64,000 nucleotides of DNA from Crenalkalicoccus roseus (GCF_004761865.1 NZ_SJDM01000012.1:22707-86706); one strand, 5' to 3'. Counted from the first letter of the stretch, positions 43,772-52,788 are shown. Numbers and translations are program-made. Notes: generated by a model not told the origin, from the sequence alone.

Positions 43772-46084
43772 CTAGAGCTTGGGTTTGACGACGCGCAGGA
43801 AGGCCGTGCCCGGCGCCAGCTCCACCGCTGCACCGGTCGGGTTCCAGATGCGCAGGCTGACGCTGGCGGGCGCGGTGGCGTTGACCTGCGCGAGGAAGGG
43901 CAGCAGGGTCGCGTTCGACCAGGCGGCCTGCGCGAAGTCGCCGGGCGCCGCATCCGGCAGCGGCACGGTGTGGGCGAAGGATCCGCCGGCGGCGATCGGG
44001 GGCGGGGTGAGCGCGGCGGTGGTGGCGAGCTCCCGCGTGCCCCAGCGCCGCCCGCCGCCGGCCAGCACCGCCGGCGCGTGCTGCGCCGGGCCGTAGAGGC
44101 GCAGCGCCCGCAGGGTGGCGCCGGCCGAGCCGCCGCGCACGCCGATCACGGCGTAGCGGCAGGCGGGATGCAGCGTCACCCGCTGCAGCCGGTTCAGCGC
44201 CAGCCCGCCGGTCAGGCTGTCGAGGTTGGCGTTGCCCTCCCACCAGAAGGCCGGGGCGCCGGCCCAGGTGATGTTCATGTTGGACAGCAGCGCCGGCGCC
44301 TCCGGCCCGAGCACGATCTCCGTCGCGCCGAACTGCATCACCACGGGGCGCAGGTCGGTCCCCTCGGCGGCGAGGAAGAACTCCTTGCACCGCTCCGCAT
44401 CCACCACGAAGGCGAGGGCGCGCGAGGTGGGCAGGGTGACGCTGTCGGCGTTCAGCCCGATGTCGGGCAGGCCCGGGAAGCAGAAGCCGTTCAGCGTGCC
44501 GGGCGGCCCCGCCGGATTGCCCGACAGCACCGCCATCCCCTCGAATCCAGTCTCCCCCGCCCTCCAGCGGAAGGCGCGGGCGCGCACGCTCTCCGCCGCG
44601 GCGATCAGGCGCGGCGTGCCGATCGCCGCCGCCGCCTGGTGGCGGGGAATGACGGTGCCGCCGGCGCGCGTCGCCCCCGGCGGGTAGTGGATGTCGCAGC
44701 CGAGGAAGCCGTAGGTGCCGACGAAGCTCACCTCGTACACCGCGTCGTTGAAGCCGCCGGTGTGGCGCGCGACGTAGGGCGAGCACTGCTCCATGCGGAT
44801 GCCGAGCGCCGTCAACCCGCGCCCGTCCGCCGCCTCCAGCAGGAAGGGGATGGCGTCCACCGTGCCCGGCGTGCCCTGGCGCTGCAGCTCGAAGGCCGGG
44901 CCGAGGAACAGGTGCGCGTTGTGCCGGTCGTAGGCGCCAGGGGCGTTGGAGAAGCGCACGCCGAAGCGCGCCTTCGTCGGGTTGGTGGCGGAGCTGCAGG
45001 CGAAGTGCCCGCCATGGTGGCGCAGGCTGTTGCACCAGCCCGCAGCGGTCAGGGTACGCAGATCGAGCCCGATGCGGTTGTCGATCAGCCGGCCGTAGAA
45101 CAGCTCGCTGTCCTCGGCGCCGAGCTGGTCGCCCACCACCTGCACGCCGATGGTGAAGCGCTCGGCGCGGCGGATCTCGACATGGCAGGCGTCTATGTTG
45201 CGGAGCTGGATGCCGATGTCGGCCTCGTCGGTCCAGTCGCTCTGCGCCGCGCGCACCACGCTGAGGCCGGTGTAGCGCCGCGCCTGGGCGCGGATGGCGC
45301 CGCCGTCGCCGATCGCCAGCGCGGTGCGGCCCGGCGGCCCGTCGTAGAGGATGGTGCCGCGCATGGCGAGGCCGGCGGCGGCGCTGAGCAGCGTCAGGCC
45401 CATGGTGGTGCGGAAGGTGCCCTCGCCGATCTCCAGCACCTTGCCGCTGGCCGCGGCCGCGTGCATCGCCGCCTGCAGCGCCGGCCCGTCGTCCGTCACG
45501 CCGTCCCCGACCGCGCCGAAGTCGCGCGCCGAGAGCCGCTCGCCGAGCTTGTCCTCGACCGTGCGCGGCACGCCGCCCGGGAAGGGCGCGGTCAGCAGCC
45601 CCTCCCCGCGCTCGAACACCGCGAGGCCGCCGACGCTGTCGAAGCCGATCAGCCGGTTCGCCCGCACCTCGCGCGACGGCAGCGGCGCCAGCGACCCGAC
45701 CTCGGAGGGCGCGAGGCGCAGGGTGGCGGAGAGCTCCTCCTTCACCTCCTGCAGCGCGGCGACCTGGTAGTCCAGCTCGTCGTTCAGCACGCGGCTGCGG
45801 AGGATGCCGTTCTCCTGGAAGTCGCTGGTGCGCGCCACCACCAGGTTGCGGCGCAGCGTCACGCGCCGCCCCGCCTCCGGCGGCTGGTCGAAGCGCACCA
45901 GGCCGCCGCCCGAGGCGCCGGCGCCGAGGATGGCGAAGCCCGTCTGCTGCACCAGCTCGCCGATGCGCACCTCGAGATTCGCGGCCTCGAAGATCGGGAA
46001 GGGGAAGGAGAAGTCGGTCTGTACGCCGTCGGCCACGTACTGCACTCGCGGCGCGACGTCGCCGATGCGGATGTGCTCGTCCAT
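43772..46084 (-). CDS. Tail fibre / tailspike with T7-type N-terminus and beta-helix
   Basis: This 770-residue protein is the predicted receptor-binding structure. The first 110 residues (VQYVADGVQTDFSFPFPIFE) match the tail-attachment domain of T7-like fibres. About residues 200-480 form a right-handed beta-helix of the pectate-lyase type, introduced by ARDFGAVGDGVTDDGPALQA. The C-terminal part (about 500-770) is a beta-rich head domain. A polysaccharide-degrading tailspike is possible, but no catalytic residues can be assigned. ATG 46084 is chosen because the upstream sequence is a noncoding inverted repeat. Confidence 0.82.
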   Translation of the reverse strand: MDEHIRIGDVAPRVQYVADGVQTDFSFPFPIFEAANLEVRIGELVQQTGFAILGAGASGGGLVRFDQPPEAGRRVTLRRNLVVARTSDFQENGILRSRVLNDELDYQVAALQEVKEELSATLRLAPSEVGSLAPLPSREVRANRLIGFDSVGGLAVFERGEGLLTAPFPGGVPRTVEDKLGERLSARDFGAVGDGVTDDGPALQAAMHAAAASGKVLEIGEGTFRTTMGLTLLSAAAGLAMRGTILYDGPPGRTALAIGDGGAIRAQARRYTGLSVVRAAQSDWTDEADIGIQLRNIDACHVEIRRAERFTIGVQVVGDQLGAEDSELFYGRLIDNRIGLDLRTLTAAGWCNSLRHHGGHFACSSATNPTKARFGVRFSNAPGAYDRHNAHLFLGPAFELQRQGTPGTVDAIPFLLEAADGRGLTALGIRMEQCSPYVARHTGGFNDAVYEVSFVGTYGFLGCDIHYPPGATRAGGTVIPRHQAAAAIGTPRLIAAAESVRARAFRWRAGETGFEGMAVLSGNPAGPPGTLNGFCFPGLPDIGLNADSVTLPTSRALAFVVDAERCKEFFLAAEGTDLRPVVMQFGATEIVLGPEAPALLSNMNITWAGAPAFWWEGNANLDSLTGGLALNRLQRVTLHPACRYAVIGVRGGSAGATLRALRLYGPAQHAPAVLAGGGRRWGTRELATTAALTPPPIAAGGSFAHTVPLPDAAPGDFAQAAWSNATLLPFLAQVNATAPASVSLRIWNPTGAAVELAPGTAFLRVVKPKL

Positions 46085-46133
46085 CGCTCGCTGGAACTCC
46101 CGAAAGGGGGGCTGGGGGGGGCCATGCCCCCTT

Positions 46134-46177
46134 CGGCCGCGCAACCGGGGTCGGTGGGGCGACCGGTTGCGCGGCCG
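46134..46177 (-). terminator. 15-bp inverted repeat between internal-protein and fibre genes
   Basis: Perfect arms CGGCCGCGCAACCGG and CCGGTTGCGCGGCCG enclose a 14-base loop. The structure begins 2 bp after the stop of the upstream gene (on the minus strand). It has no T-run, so it may be an RNA-stability or attenuation element that sets fibre expression. Confidence 0.55.
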
Positions 46178-46178
46178 G

Positions 46179-46619
46179 CTAATCCAGAAGGCTTCTCGCC
46201 AGCGCGCCGAAGCTGCGACCGGACTGCAGCATCGCGGTGAGCGTGCCGTCCGGATTCAGCAGGCTGGCGCGGCCGCGCGCGAGGCGCGCGCGCAGCGCCT
46301 CCTCGCTCGCGCCCTCCGCCTCCGCGGCCACGCGCTCGAAGCCGGCGGTAAGCGCGCCGGCACTGCCGTCATCCGGCGCGACGCCGGAGGCGGCGAGGCG
46401 CGCGCGGGCCGCGGCCACGGTGCGGGAGAGCGTCTGCTGCCGCGATGCCCGCTCGGCCTCGCGCTGCGCCAGCAGCTCCTGCTGGCGCGCCTCCTCCTGG
46501 GACTTCGCGATCTCGGCCTGGGCGCGGCTCATCGCGCTCTGCGCCTGCGCCTGGCGCACGGTGCCGTAGAGGCTCGCGCCGGCGCCCAGCACGGTGGCGA
46601 AAGAGGCAAGTGCTCCCAT
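46179..46619 (-). CDS. Internal virion protein-like, T7 gp14 position
   Basis: This 146-residue protein has an N-terminal Ala/Gly-rich hydrophobic segment (ALASFATVLGAGASLYGTVR), followed by a long coiled coil (about 28-75, QAQSAMSRAQAEIAKSQEEA). The segment ASGVAPDDGSAGALTAGF then resembles small internal proteins that follow tail tube B in T7-like phages. T7 gp14 is ejected to form the outer-membrane pore. Its ATG shares a base with the tail tube B stop (TGATG). No homologues of gp15 or gp16 follow, which is unusual for a functional podovirus of this order. Confidence 0.62.
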   Translation of the reverse strand: MGALASFATVLGAGASLYGTVRQAQAQSAMSRAQAEIAKSQEEARQQELLAQREAERASRQQTLSRTVAAARARLAASGVAPDDGSAGALTAGFERVAAEAEGASEEALRARLARGRASLLNPDGTLTAMLQSGRSFGALARSLLD

Positions 46620-48502
46620 CAGTCGGTGATCCTCGTCTCGGTGGTGACGGAAAGCAGGGTCATGGGCAGCGGCGTCGCGTCCTCGATCCGCCAGAGCGAG
46701 GCGAGGGCGTCGCGCCGCCAGCCGAGCGCGCGCAGCCGCACGTCGCCGGTGAAGCGGCCCGGCGCGGAGTCGAGCAGCGGCGTGTCGAGCCGGCGGAACG
46801 GCACCGGGTTCGGGCCGTGGCCGAGATCCACCGCGAGCGAGCCCGTCTCCAGCAGCCGGAAGGTGACGGAGACGAGGCGCAGCGGCGCCGCGCGCACCCC
46901 GATCGCGGTGGCGAGGTCGGGCGGCAGCGGCTCGACGACATGGCGGAAGCCGAGGCCCACCTGCACCTCCCGCGCCGGCGGGTCGAGCGTGACCGCGCCA
47001 CCCGAGACGGTGGCGCCGCCATGCGGCGCGCCGTCCGCCACCACCGTCACCTCCCGCCCTTCGAGATGGGAGAGGCCGCTCCAGCGCTCCCGCGGCGCGG
47101 CGGCGGCGCCGGTCAGCGCGGCGTCGGTCGCCAGCGCCTCGTCGAAGCGCTCGAGCCGCATGGTGCCGTCGCGCTCGACCGCGGCCCAGACCTGGCCCTC
47201 GATCTCGGCCAGGGCGCGGAAGGCACCGTCGGTCTCCTGCCGCGTCCAGGCGGTGACCTCCTCGGCGCGGTAGAGCGTCAGCGTCGCCAGGGAGCCGTCC
47301 GCCATCGCCACGTGCAGCAGCCGGCGGACCTGGTCGTAGCAGAGCGCCACCGGGTCACGGACCAGATGCCGCGCCACCAGGGCGAGGTCGTTGGCCTGGT
47401 AGGCCTGCTGCAGGTCGGTGTAGACGAACTCGTGGACGCTGCGGCCGCTGCGGGCGACGAAGATGGTGGCGCCGTCCACGTCCACCGGCGGCACCATGCG
47501 CGCGACCGGAGAGCCGATGCGCGTCTGGCGATGGAGCTGGATGCTGCCGGGCGTCAGCGGCATGCCGCTCACCATCCACTCCGCCCCCGAGGTGAAGACC
47601 TGCAGGTGCTGGCCCGAGAACAGGCCTCGGATCGCGTTCACCTGGTCGGAGACCAGGCCGAACTCGATCGCCTCGTCGTCGAGCCCGGTGCCGAGGTCGA
47701 AGTTGAACAGGTCGCCCGAGCGCGACAGCCACAGCCGGTTCGGCAGGTCGCGCGAGCCGCCGATCACCAGCCGGTCCTGGTGGAAGCACAGCGTCACCGG
47801 CCAGCCGCGCACGGGGGAGAAGGCAGGCTCCTCCCACATCGTGGTCGGCGCCGCGCTCTCGAGCGGCCCCTCCTCCACCACCGCGGTGGCGGCGACGGGC
47901 GAGCCCACGCCGCTGATGCGCACGCGCCTGCCGGCGATGCGGAAGGGCTGGCCGGCATGGCCCGGCTGGAACACCGGCGCCGAGGCGAGGAGCGTGATGA
48001 CCCCGCTCGTACCCCCCGGCGTCAGCGTCACCTCGGGCGGGGCGAAGCGGAAGCTCGGCTCGCGCAGGAAGCTCCAGGGCGCGACCTGCCAGTCGGCATG
48101 GCCGGTGCGGGTGATGCGCTGCGGCGGCATCTCCGGGTGCACCAGCAGCAGCGTGTCGGCGCTCTGCGTCCAGGCGAGCTGGGGCAGCATCGCCTCGGTC
48201 CAGGGTCCGGCGAGCTGCGCCACCTCGGCGTCGCCGACGAAGACGCGCATCGCCCCGGCGGTCAGCACCAGCAGATAGGTCTGCTCGGTGTTGAACTCGA
48301 AGGGGATCAGCCGCGCGGGCCCCGGCAGCATCGCGACGTGGCGCAGCCCGGGCCGGCGCGTCACGCCGCCGGTCGGCTGGATGAAGACGTTGCGCAGGCG
48401 CCGCGCGCCGTTCGCCCAGGCGCGCAGGTCAGGCCGGCCGAGCAGCTCCGGCGCCAGCTCTCCTGCGGTGAAGCTGGTCTTGAGCGTGCGGGACTGCGCC
48501 AT
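46619..48502 (-). CDS. Tail tubular protein B / nozzle (T7 gp12-like)
   Basis: This 627-residue protein opens with QSRTLKTSFTAGELAPELLG and GARRLRNVFIQPTGGVTRRP, the recognisable start of podoviral tail nozzle proteins. Repeated beta-propeller-like strands follow: LIPFEFNTEQTYLLVLTAGA, LWLSRSGDLFNFDLGTGLDD, then VFTSGAEWMVSG. It would form the distal hexameric tail tube. Length is a little under T7 gp12 (794). The start is 3 bp after the tail tube A stop. Confidence 0.85.
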   Translation of the reverse strand: MAQSRTLKTSFTAGELAPELLGRPDLRAWANGARRLRNVFIQPTGGVTRRPGLRHVAMLPGPARLIPFEFNTEQTYLLVLTAGAMRVFVGDAEVAQLAGPWTEAMLPQLAWTQSADTLLLVHPEMPPQRITRTGHADWQVAPWSFLREPSFRFAPPEVTLTPGGTSGVITLLASAPVFQPGHAGQPFRIAGRRVRISGVGSPVAATAVVEEGPLESAAPTTMWEEPAFSPVRGWPVTLCFHQDRLVIGGSRDLPNRLWLSRSGDLFNFDLGTGLDDEAIEFGLVSDQVNAIRGLFSGQHLQVFTSGAEWMVSGMPLTPGSIQLHRQTRIGSPVARMVPPVDVDGATIFVARSGRSVHEFVYTDLQQAYQANDLALVARHLVRDPVALCYDQVRRLLHVAMADGSLATLTLYRAEEVTAWTRQETDGAFRALAEIEGQVWAAVERDGTMRLERFDEALATDAALTGAAAAPRERWSGLSHLEGREVTVVADGAPHGGATVSGGAVTLDPPAREVQVGLGFRHVVEPLPPDLATAIGVRAAPLRLVSVTFRLLETGSLAVDLGHGPNPVPFRRLDTPLLDSAPGRFTGDVRLRALGWRRDALASLWRIEDATPLPMTLLSVTTETRITD

Positions 48503-48505
48503 GGC

Positions 48506-49075
48506 TCAGCCCCGCACCGCCAGCAGCGGGAAGTCGCCGATCGCGCGCGGCGTCGCCTGCTGGCTGTCGGCCTGCCGCGCCGCGCGCAGCTCCGCCTCCG
48601 CCTGGCGGAACAGCACCTCGGTGCGGGAGGCGTTCTCGGTCAGCGGGATGCAGAACTCGGCGGCGAGGCGCGCCACCAGCGCGGCGGCGAAGAAGGGCGG
48701 GAAGGCGCTCTCCTCGGGGCGGAAGATGTAGGTCAGCGTCACCTGCGGCGCGTCGGTGTGCAGCCTGCCTTCCAGGATGCGGTAGGCGAGGCCGCGGCCG
48801 CTGCCCGGTCCGCCGGCCGAGAGGGCGCGCAGGAAGCCGGGCGGAAGCTGGAAGGCGTGGGCGAAGTCCGCCGCCGGCCGCGCGGCGAGGCGCGGCAGCG
48901 TCGCCTGTGCCGTGGCGAAGCTCCAGGGATGCACCGAGAGCAGCGCGTCGCGCACCGAAGGGTAGAGCGCGGCGGCCACCTCGGCCTCGGCGGTGCCCTC
49001 GTCGAGGGAGGCGACGGGCTGCGCGCCGATCTTCAGGAGGGCGCGCGAGCAGAGCGCGAGCGCGGAAAGGACCAT
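48506..49075 (-). CDS. Tail tubular protein A / head-tail connector (T7 gp11-like)
   Basis: This 189-residue protein has the profile of podoviral adaptor proteins: LSALALCSRALLKIGAQPVA, ALYPSVRDALLSVHPWSFAT, then VTLTYIFRPEESAFPPFFAA. It would join the portal to the nozzle. T7 gp11 is 196 residues long and also lies between capsid and gp12. The 201 bp upstream to the capsid gene hold a palindrome and a tandem repeat. Confidence 0.82.
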   Translation of the reverse strand: MVLSALALCSRALLKIGAQPVASLDEGTAEAEVAAALYPSVRDALLSVHPWSFATAQATLPRLAARPAADFAHAFQLPPGFLRALSAGGPGSGRGLAYRILEGRLHTDAPQVTLTYIFRPEESAFPPFFAAALVARLAAEFCIPLTENASRTEVLFRQAEAELRAARQADSQQATPRAIGDFPLLAVRG

Positions 49076-49106
49076 CGGAGATTCCAGGGCGAGGGTTTGC
49101 GGAAGA

Positions 49107-49132
49107 CCCGGCCGGCGGTACCGCCGGCCGGG
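49107..49132. repeat. 26-bp perfect palindrome between capsid and connector genes
   Basis: CCCGGCCGGCGGT is followed directly by its complement ACCGCCGGCCGGG. On RNA this would fold into a strong hairpin after the capsid gene. It could protect or terminate the capsid transcript, giving more capsid than tail mRNA. Confidence 0.6.
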
Positions 49133-49201
49133 GTGCGGGGGGCGCGCGAAGGCGCCGCGCGCGGATGCGCGCGATGCGGGCCTTGCGCGCGCGGCTGGAC
49201 G

Positions 49202-49298
49202 TTATTCCTTGGCGCGCATCCGCGTCTCATTCCTTGGCGCGCATCCGCATCTCATTCCTTCGCGCGCATCCGCGTCTCATTCCTTGGCGCGCATCCGC
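49202..49298 (-). repeat. 25-bp tandem repeat, about four copies, at the capsid gene 3' end
   Basis: Units at 49202-49226, 49227-49251 and 49252-49276 repeat the last 22 bases or more of the capsid gene (49277-49298). They differ at one to three positions. On the minus strand each unit contains ATGCGCGCCAAGGAATGA or a near copy: a five-codon frame MRAKE and a stop, identical to the capsid C-terminus RMRAKE. The last copy ends with TAA. The array looks like slippage duplication of the gene end. Confidence 0.9.
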
Positions 49299-50110
49299 AC
49301 GACGCCGGTGTTGTCCACCAGCACCGCACCCTGGCTCATCATGGTGTTGACGAACCAGGCTGCGCGATCGCCGTGCCAGGTGATGTCGGTGGTGATCTCG
49401 CTCGCCACCGCGTGGCCGATCGCGGTCTTGTGGTAGAAGTAGCAGTAGCGGAGCGAGCCGTTCAGCGTCAGCCCGCTGTGCGGGATCCACAGCGCGCCGA
49501 GCCATCGCTTCGCCTGCGCGCCCTTCCAGGGAAGCTGGTCGTCGCCCACGTAGTCCGCATTGGCGAACTCCTGGATGGTCAGCAGCTCGCTCCACTGCTT
49601 CCAGCCGACAACGGCGAAGCGCTGGCCATCGTCCGGCACATCGGCCATGCCCAGCATCTCGAAGGCCAGCAGCACCTTGGCCCGCGTCAGCCCGTCATTG
49701 TCCGTGGTGCCGCTGGCGGTGCCCGTCGCCTCGCGCGTGCCGGCATCGAGCGCGGCGATGATCAGCTCGTCGGTCTTGCGGCCGAGCGCGTAGGCGCCGG
49801 CATTCGCCACCACGGCGCGCTCGTCGTGGTTGATCTTCAGCTCGTCCATCCGGTCGATCCAGTCGCCGGCGTAGTAGTCCTGCAGGAAGCACTCGACGGT
49901 GGTGTGGTCGAGGTTCATCACCGGCACCACGCCGTTGCGCGCCTTGGCGCCGGCGGTGCCGCGGCCGACCTTCTGGAACACGGTGGAGGCGCCGCGCACG
50001 TCGGTCTTGCTGCGCACGGTCGGGCGCAGCTTGCTGCCCTGGCGCTGGTAGGCCTCCTGCACCTCGGCCTGGTACTGCTTGACGAAGGCCTGGTCGATCG
50101 AAGCGGACAT
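49277..50110 (-). CDS. Major capsid protein
   Basis: This 277-residue protein is the predicted HK97-fold shell subunit of a podovirus. It starts SASIDQAFVKQYQAEVQEAY, a common beginning for T7-like capsids, followed by SKTDVRGASTVFQKVGRGTA. The spine and P-domain region contains DEYxx-like KINHDERAVVANAGAYALGR. ATG 50110 follows CAAGGAC. It lies between scaffold and connector genes as expected. A tandem repeat follows its stop. Confidence 0.85.
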   Translation of the reverse strand: MSASIDQAFVKQYQAEVQEAYQRQGSKLRPTVRSKTDVRGASTVFQKVGRGTAGAKARNGVVPVMNLDHTTVECFLQDYYAGDWIDRMDELKINHDERAVVANAGAYALGRKTDELIIAALDAGTREATGTASGTTDNDGLTRAKVLLAFEMLGMADVPDDGQRFAVVGWKQWSELLTIQEFANADYVGDDQLPWKGAQAKRWLGALWIPHSGLTLNGSLRYCYFYHKTAIGHAVASEITTDITWHGDRAAWFVNTMMSQGAVLVDNTGVVRMRAKE

Positions 50111-50285
50111 GCTCTTGTCCTTGGGCTGGGGTTGGAGGTGCGCGCCGCGGTCGGTTGGCCGCTCGGGGCCGCCGCGGCGCGCGCGCCGCGAGCCCGCCCC
50201 CGGGCGGGAGCGGGTTGGTCGCGGCGCGGATCGGGAAGGCGGGGGCGGGAGGCGGCCGTTCGGGCGCCTCCCGCCCCGCGCCGGG

Positions 50286-50313
50286 GGCACCCGCGACCTG
50301 CCTCGCGGGTGCC
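50286..50313 (-). terminator. Hairpin between scaffold and capsid genes
   Basis: Perfect 11-bp arms GGCACCCGCGA and TCGCGGGTGCC enclose a 6-base loop in the 259-bp gap 50111-50369. It may modulate transcript ends so that capsid mRNA is more abundant. The gap has no credible gene; its open frames are GC artefacts. Confidence 0.5.
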
Positions 50314-50369
50314 GGCGGCGGAGCGAGCGTCGGAGGAGGGGCAGGCGACGCTCCAGCCCCGCCGCCCCG

Positions 50370-51107
50370 TCAGCCGTTCACCAGGCGGCGGAAGCCCTCG
50401 GTGACGCGGCGGACGAATTCGGGCTCGCGGGTGCGCCAGTAGCGCGGGTCGCGCATCATGGCGCGCAGCTCCTGCTCGCTCTCGGCCTTGGGCGGCACCG
50501 CCTCGCGCGACAGCGTCGGCTCGCCCTTGCGCATCATCTGCTCGAGCGCGAGCACGCCCTCGGCGGTGGAGGAAAGCGCCTCGAACACCGGCGGCGGCAG
50601 GTTGGCGCGCCCCCAGGCCGCGAGCTGCGCCGCCACCTTGCGGAAGCGCTCGGGCCCGCCGAAATGGGCGTGCAGCTTCTCGCGCTGGCGCTCCGCCTCG
50701 AACTCGGCGGCGGCCTCGGCGATCAGCGGCAGCAGGCGCTCGGCGGCCAGCTCGTAGACGAGCTGGGCCTGCTCGTTCGTGAAGTTGGCCGCGTGCAGGC
50801 GGCGGTTCACCTCCGGATCGGCGCAGCAGAGGTCGTGGGGGGCGCGGATCTGGTAGGCGTCGGGGCTCTCCGGCACGCCGAGCAGGGCGCGGAAGCGGGC
50901 GAGCTCCTCCGGCGCCGCGTCGGGGCCCGGCGGACGCTCGCGCTGGGAGAGGCGCCGCTCCAGCTCGCGATAGGACTTCAGCAGCGCCTCCACGCGGATG
51001 GCGCGGCGCTCCGGGTCCCAGAACTTCTCCGGGACGTCCTGCGGACGCTCGGGCGTCGCCTTGTCCGTCTCCGGCTGCAGCAGGTTCTCGGGCATGCTCG
51101 GGATCAC
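50370..51107 (-). CDS. Capsid assembly scaffolding protein
   Basis: This 245-residue acidic, helical protein is placed between portal and capsid, where T7-like phages encode the scaffold. KFWDPERRAIRVEALLKSYR and ELERRLSQRE are typical of podoviral scaffold N-termini. AAEFEAERQREKLHAHFGGP forms a long helix. The C-terminus (EPEFVRRVTEGFRRLVNG) is basic, as needed for coat binding. GTG 51107 overlaps the portal stop (GTGA); ATG 51095 is an alternative. Confidence 0.8.
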   Translation of the reverse strand: MIPSMPENLLQPETDKATPERPQDVPEKFWDPERRAIRVEALLKSYRELERRLSQRERPPGPDAAPEELARFRALLGVPESPDAYQIRAPHDLCCADPEVNRRLHAANFTNEQAQLVYELAAERLLPLIAEAAAEFEAERQREKLHAHFGGPERFRKVAAQLAAWGRANLPPPVFEALSSTAEGVLALEQMMRKGEPTLSREAVPPKAESEQELRAMMRDPRYWRTREPEFVRRVTEGFRRLVNG

Positions 51108-52522
51108 TCCGGGTTGGCGGGAGGGGCGGGGGGAACCAGGACCTCGGCGGGGGCGCCGAGGGTGCGGGCGAGCCAGCGCGTCGCCGCGGCGGCATCCACC
51201 TGCGCGGCGGCGGCCGGCCCCATGGCGCCGACGGCCTGGAGGAACAGCAGCGTGTTCGCCGCGTCGGCGCGGCCCTGCACGCGGGCGAGCGGGCTCTCGT
51301 AGCGCAGCACCGCCTCCCGCCCGTCGAGCAGCAGGGGCGGGATCTCGCCGCGCCGGCGCAGGATGCCGAGGCAGCGCGTGACGAGCGGCGTCAGCAGCTC
51401 GGCCTGCAGGCGGCCATAGGTGGCGCCGAGCAGGCGCGCCGTCTCGGCCGCGCGCTCGAGCACCTCGGTCGCGGTGCGCCGCGCGTCCTGCGGCATGCCG
51501 ATGCGGTCGGCCATCAGCGCGGCGCGGATGCGCGCCCGCAGGTCCTGCAGCACGATCTGGGAGACGTCGAAATTGCCGGGCGCGGCGAGCGGCGTCAGCC
51601 CGCTGCTGCCCGGCGCCTTCGGGATGATCGCGCCGGGCACGAGCTTGATCGTCGCCGGGTTCAGCACGCCGTCATCCTCGGCCTGCCAGATGCCGGTCAC
51701 CGCGATGGAGGCGTTCTTCAGGACCAGCTCCACCACCTTGTTGGCGGTGCGGATGTCCGGCAGCGCCTTCATCACCGGGCTGCGGCCGTAGGTCTCGCCC
51801 GGCGCCTTCAGCCAGCGGAAGGCGATGCAGGGGCTGTCGGCGAAGCGCCCCTCGGCCAGGCGCAGCGGCCGGTCGGGATCGGCGGCGAGCAGCACCATGT
51901 GCCGCACCGCGCCCTGCTCCGGCCAGATCGCCTCGAGCAGCGGCAGGGGCCGGTCCTGCGGCAGGTCGCGGGGCAGGGTGGCGGCGGGGAAGCGGGCGCG
52001 GAGTTCCTCTGCGGTCAGACGCGCCTCGCGGAAGATCGTGCTCAGGCGCCCGTCCGGCCCCTCCTCCAGCACCGCGGCGCGCAGCGGTACGGCGGTGAAG
52101 CGGAAGGCGGAGGCCTCGCCGAGCGGCGCCTCCTCCACCAGCAGTACGCCGGTGCCGGCGATCACCAGGTCGAGGAAGGCCTGGTGCATCTCGATGGCGA
52201 AGTTGGAGCGGTCGAAATGCCCCTGCAGCACGGCGGCCGCGTCCTCGAGCGCCGCGGCCACCGCCTGCGCCTCGGCCGAATCCTGCACCGGTCGGCCGGG
52301 CGAGAGGCCGAACCAGCGCGACCAGGGCGGCGTCAGCTCGGCGAGCAGGGAGGCGGCGAGTTGCTCGGCGGCGTCGGCGGCGGTGGCGTCGAACAGCGCC
52401 GGCGCACCGGCGGCGGGCGGCAGCGCGTGGTCATAGCAGGAGTGCCAGACCGGCTCGATCGGCCGCCGGCGCTCCAGCGCCGCGGCGTAGCGGGAGAGGA
52501 TCTCCGCGGGGCGCATGGTCAT
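51104..52522 (-). CDS. Portal protein (T7 gp8-like head-tail connector)
   Basis: This 472-residue protein forms the dodecameric DNA channel. Recognisable stretches are AEQLAASLLAELTPPWSRWF, RSNFAIEMHQAFLDLVIAGT, YGRSPVMKALPDIRTANKVV and ADRIGMPQDARRTATEVLER. All fit podoviral head-tail connectors, and T7 gp8 is of similar size (536). ATG 52522 overlaps the stop of the small upstream gene (ATGA). The C-terminus is Ala/Pro-rich. Confidence 0.88.
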   Translation of the reverse strand: MTMRPAEILSRYAAALERRRPIEPVWHSCYDHALPPAAGAPALFDATAADAAEQLAASLLAELTPPWSRWFGLSPGRPVQDSAEAQAVAAALEDAAAVLQGHFDRSNFAIEMHQAFLDLVIAGTGVLLVEEAPLGEASAFRFTAVPLRAAVLEEGPDGRLSTIFREARLTAEELRARFPAATLPRDLPQDRPLPLLEAIWPEQGAVRHMVLLAADPDRPLRLAEGRFADSPCIAFRWLKAPGETYGRSPVMKALPDIRTANKVVELVLKNASIAVTGIWQAEDDGVLNPATIKLVPGAIIPKAPGSSGLTPLAAPGNFDVSQIVLQDLRARIRAALMADRIGMPQDARRTATEVLERAAETARLLGATYGRLQAELLTPLVTRCLGILRRRGEIPPLLLDGREAVLRYESPLARVQGRADAANTLLFLQAVGAMGPAAAAQVDAAAATRWLARTLGAPAEVLVPPAPPANPE

Positions 52523-52740
52523 TCCCCGAGCAGGGTCTTGCGCCGCGCCGCCGGCAGCGGGGCGAGCACGCCGCGGGCGGAGGTGGCGATGGTGCCCGGC
52601 CGGCCGCGCAGGCTGCGGGCCCGGGCCTCGGCGCGCGCCGCCTCGCCGACCGTCTCGGCCTCCGCGGTCGGTGCGGGTTCGGGCTGGGTCGGGGCCGGGG
52701 CGACGATCACGGGTTTCGGGGCACGGAACAGGCCACCCAT
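52519..52740 (-). CDS. Small virion-associated protein of unknown function
   Basis: This 73-residue protein starts MGGLFRAPKPVIVAPAPTQP and is followed by an Ala/Glu-rich helix and ARSLRGRPGTIATSARGVL. Small proteins with a MGxLF-xPKP start precede the portal gene in many alphaproteobacterial podoviral clusters, but no role is known to me. GAGAGGTG lies about 8 bp before ATG 52740. The frame continues upstream through the terminator hairpin, which is not coding. Confidence 0.65.
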   Translation of the reverse strand: MGGLFRAPKPVIVAPAPTQPEPAPTAEAETVGEAARAEARARSLRGRPGTIATSARGVLAPLPAARRKTLLGE

Positions 52741-52788
52741 GCGCGGCACCTCTCGTCTGGGTTCGGGGATGTTCCCTCCGGAAAAGGA

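Noticed and set aside
46445..50404. A 1319-codon plus-strand frame across the virion genes
   Set aside because: Composition is Arg/Gly/His/Ala-rich without motifs, while the opposite strand encodes recognisable tail and capsid proteins with coupled starts.
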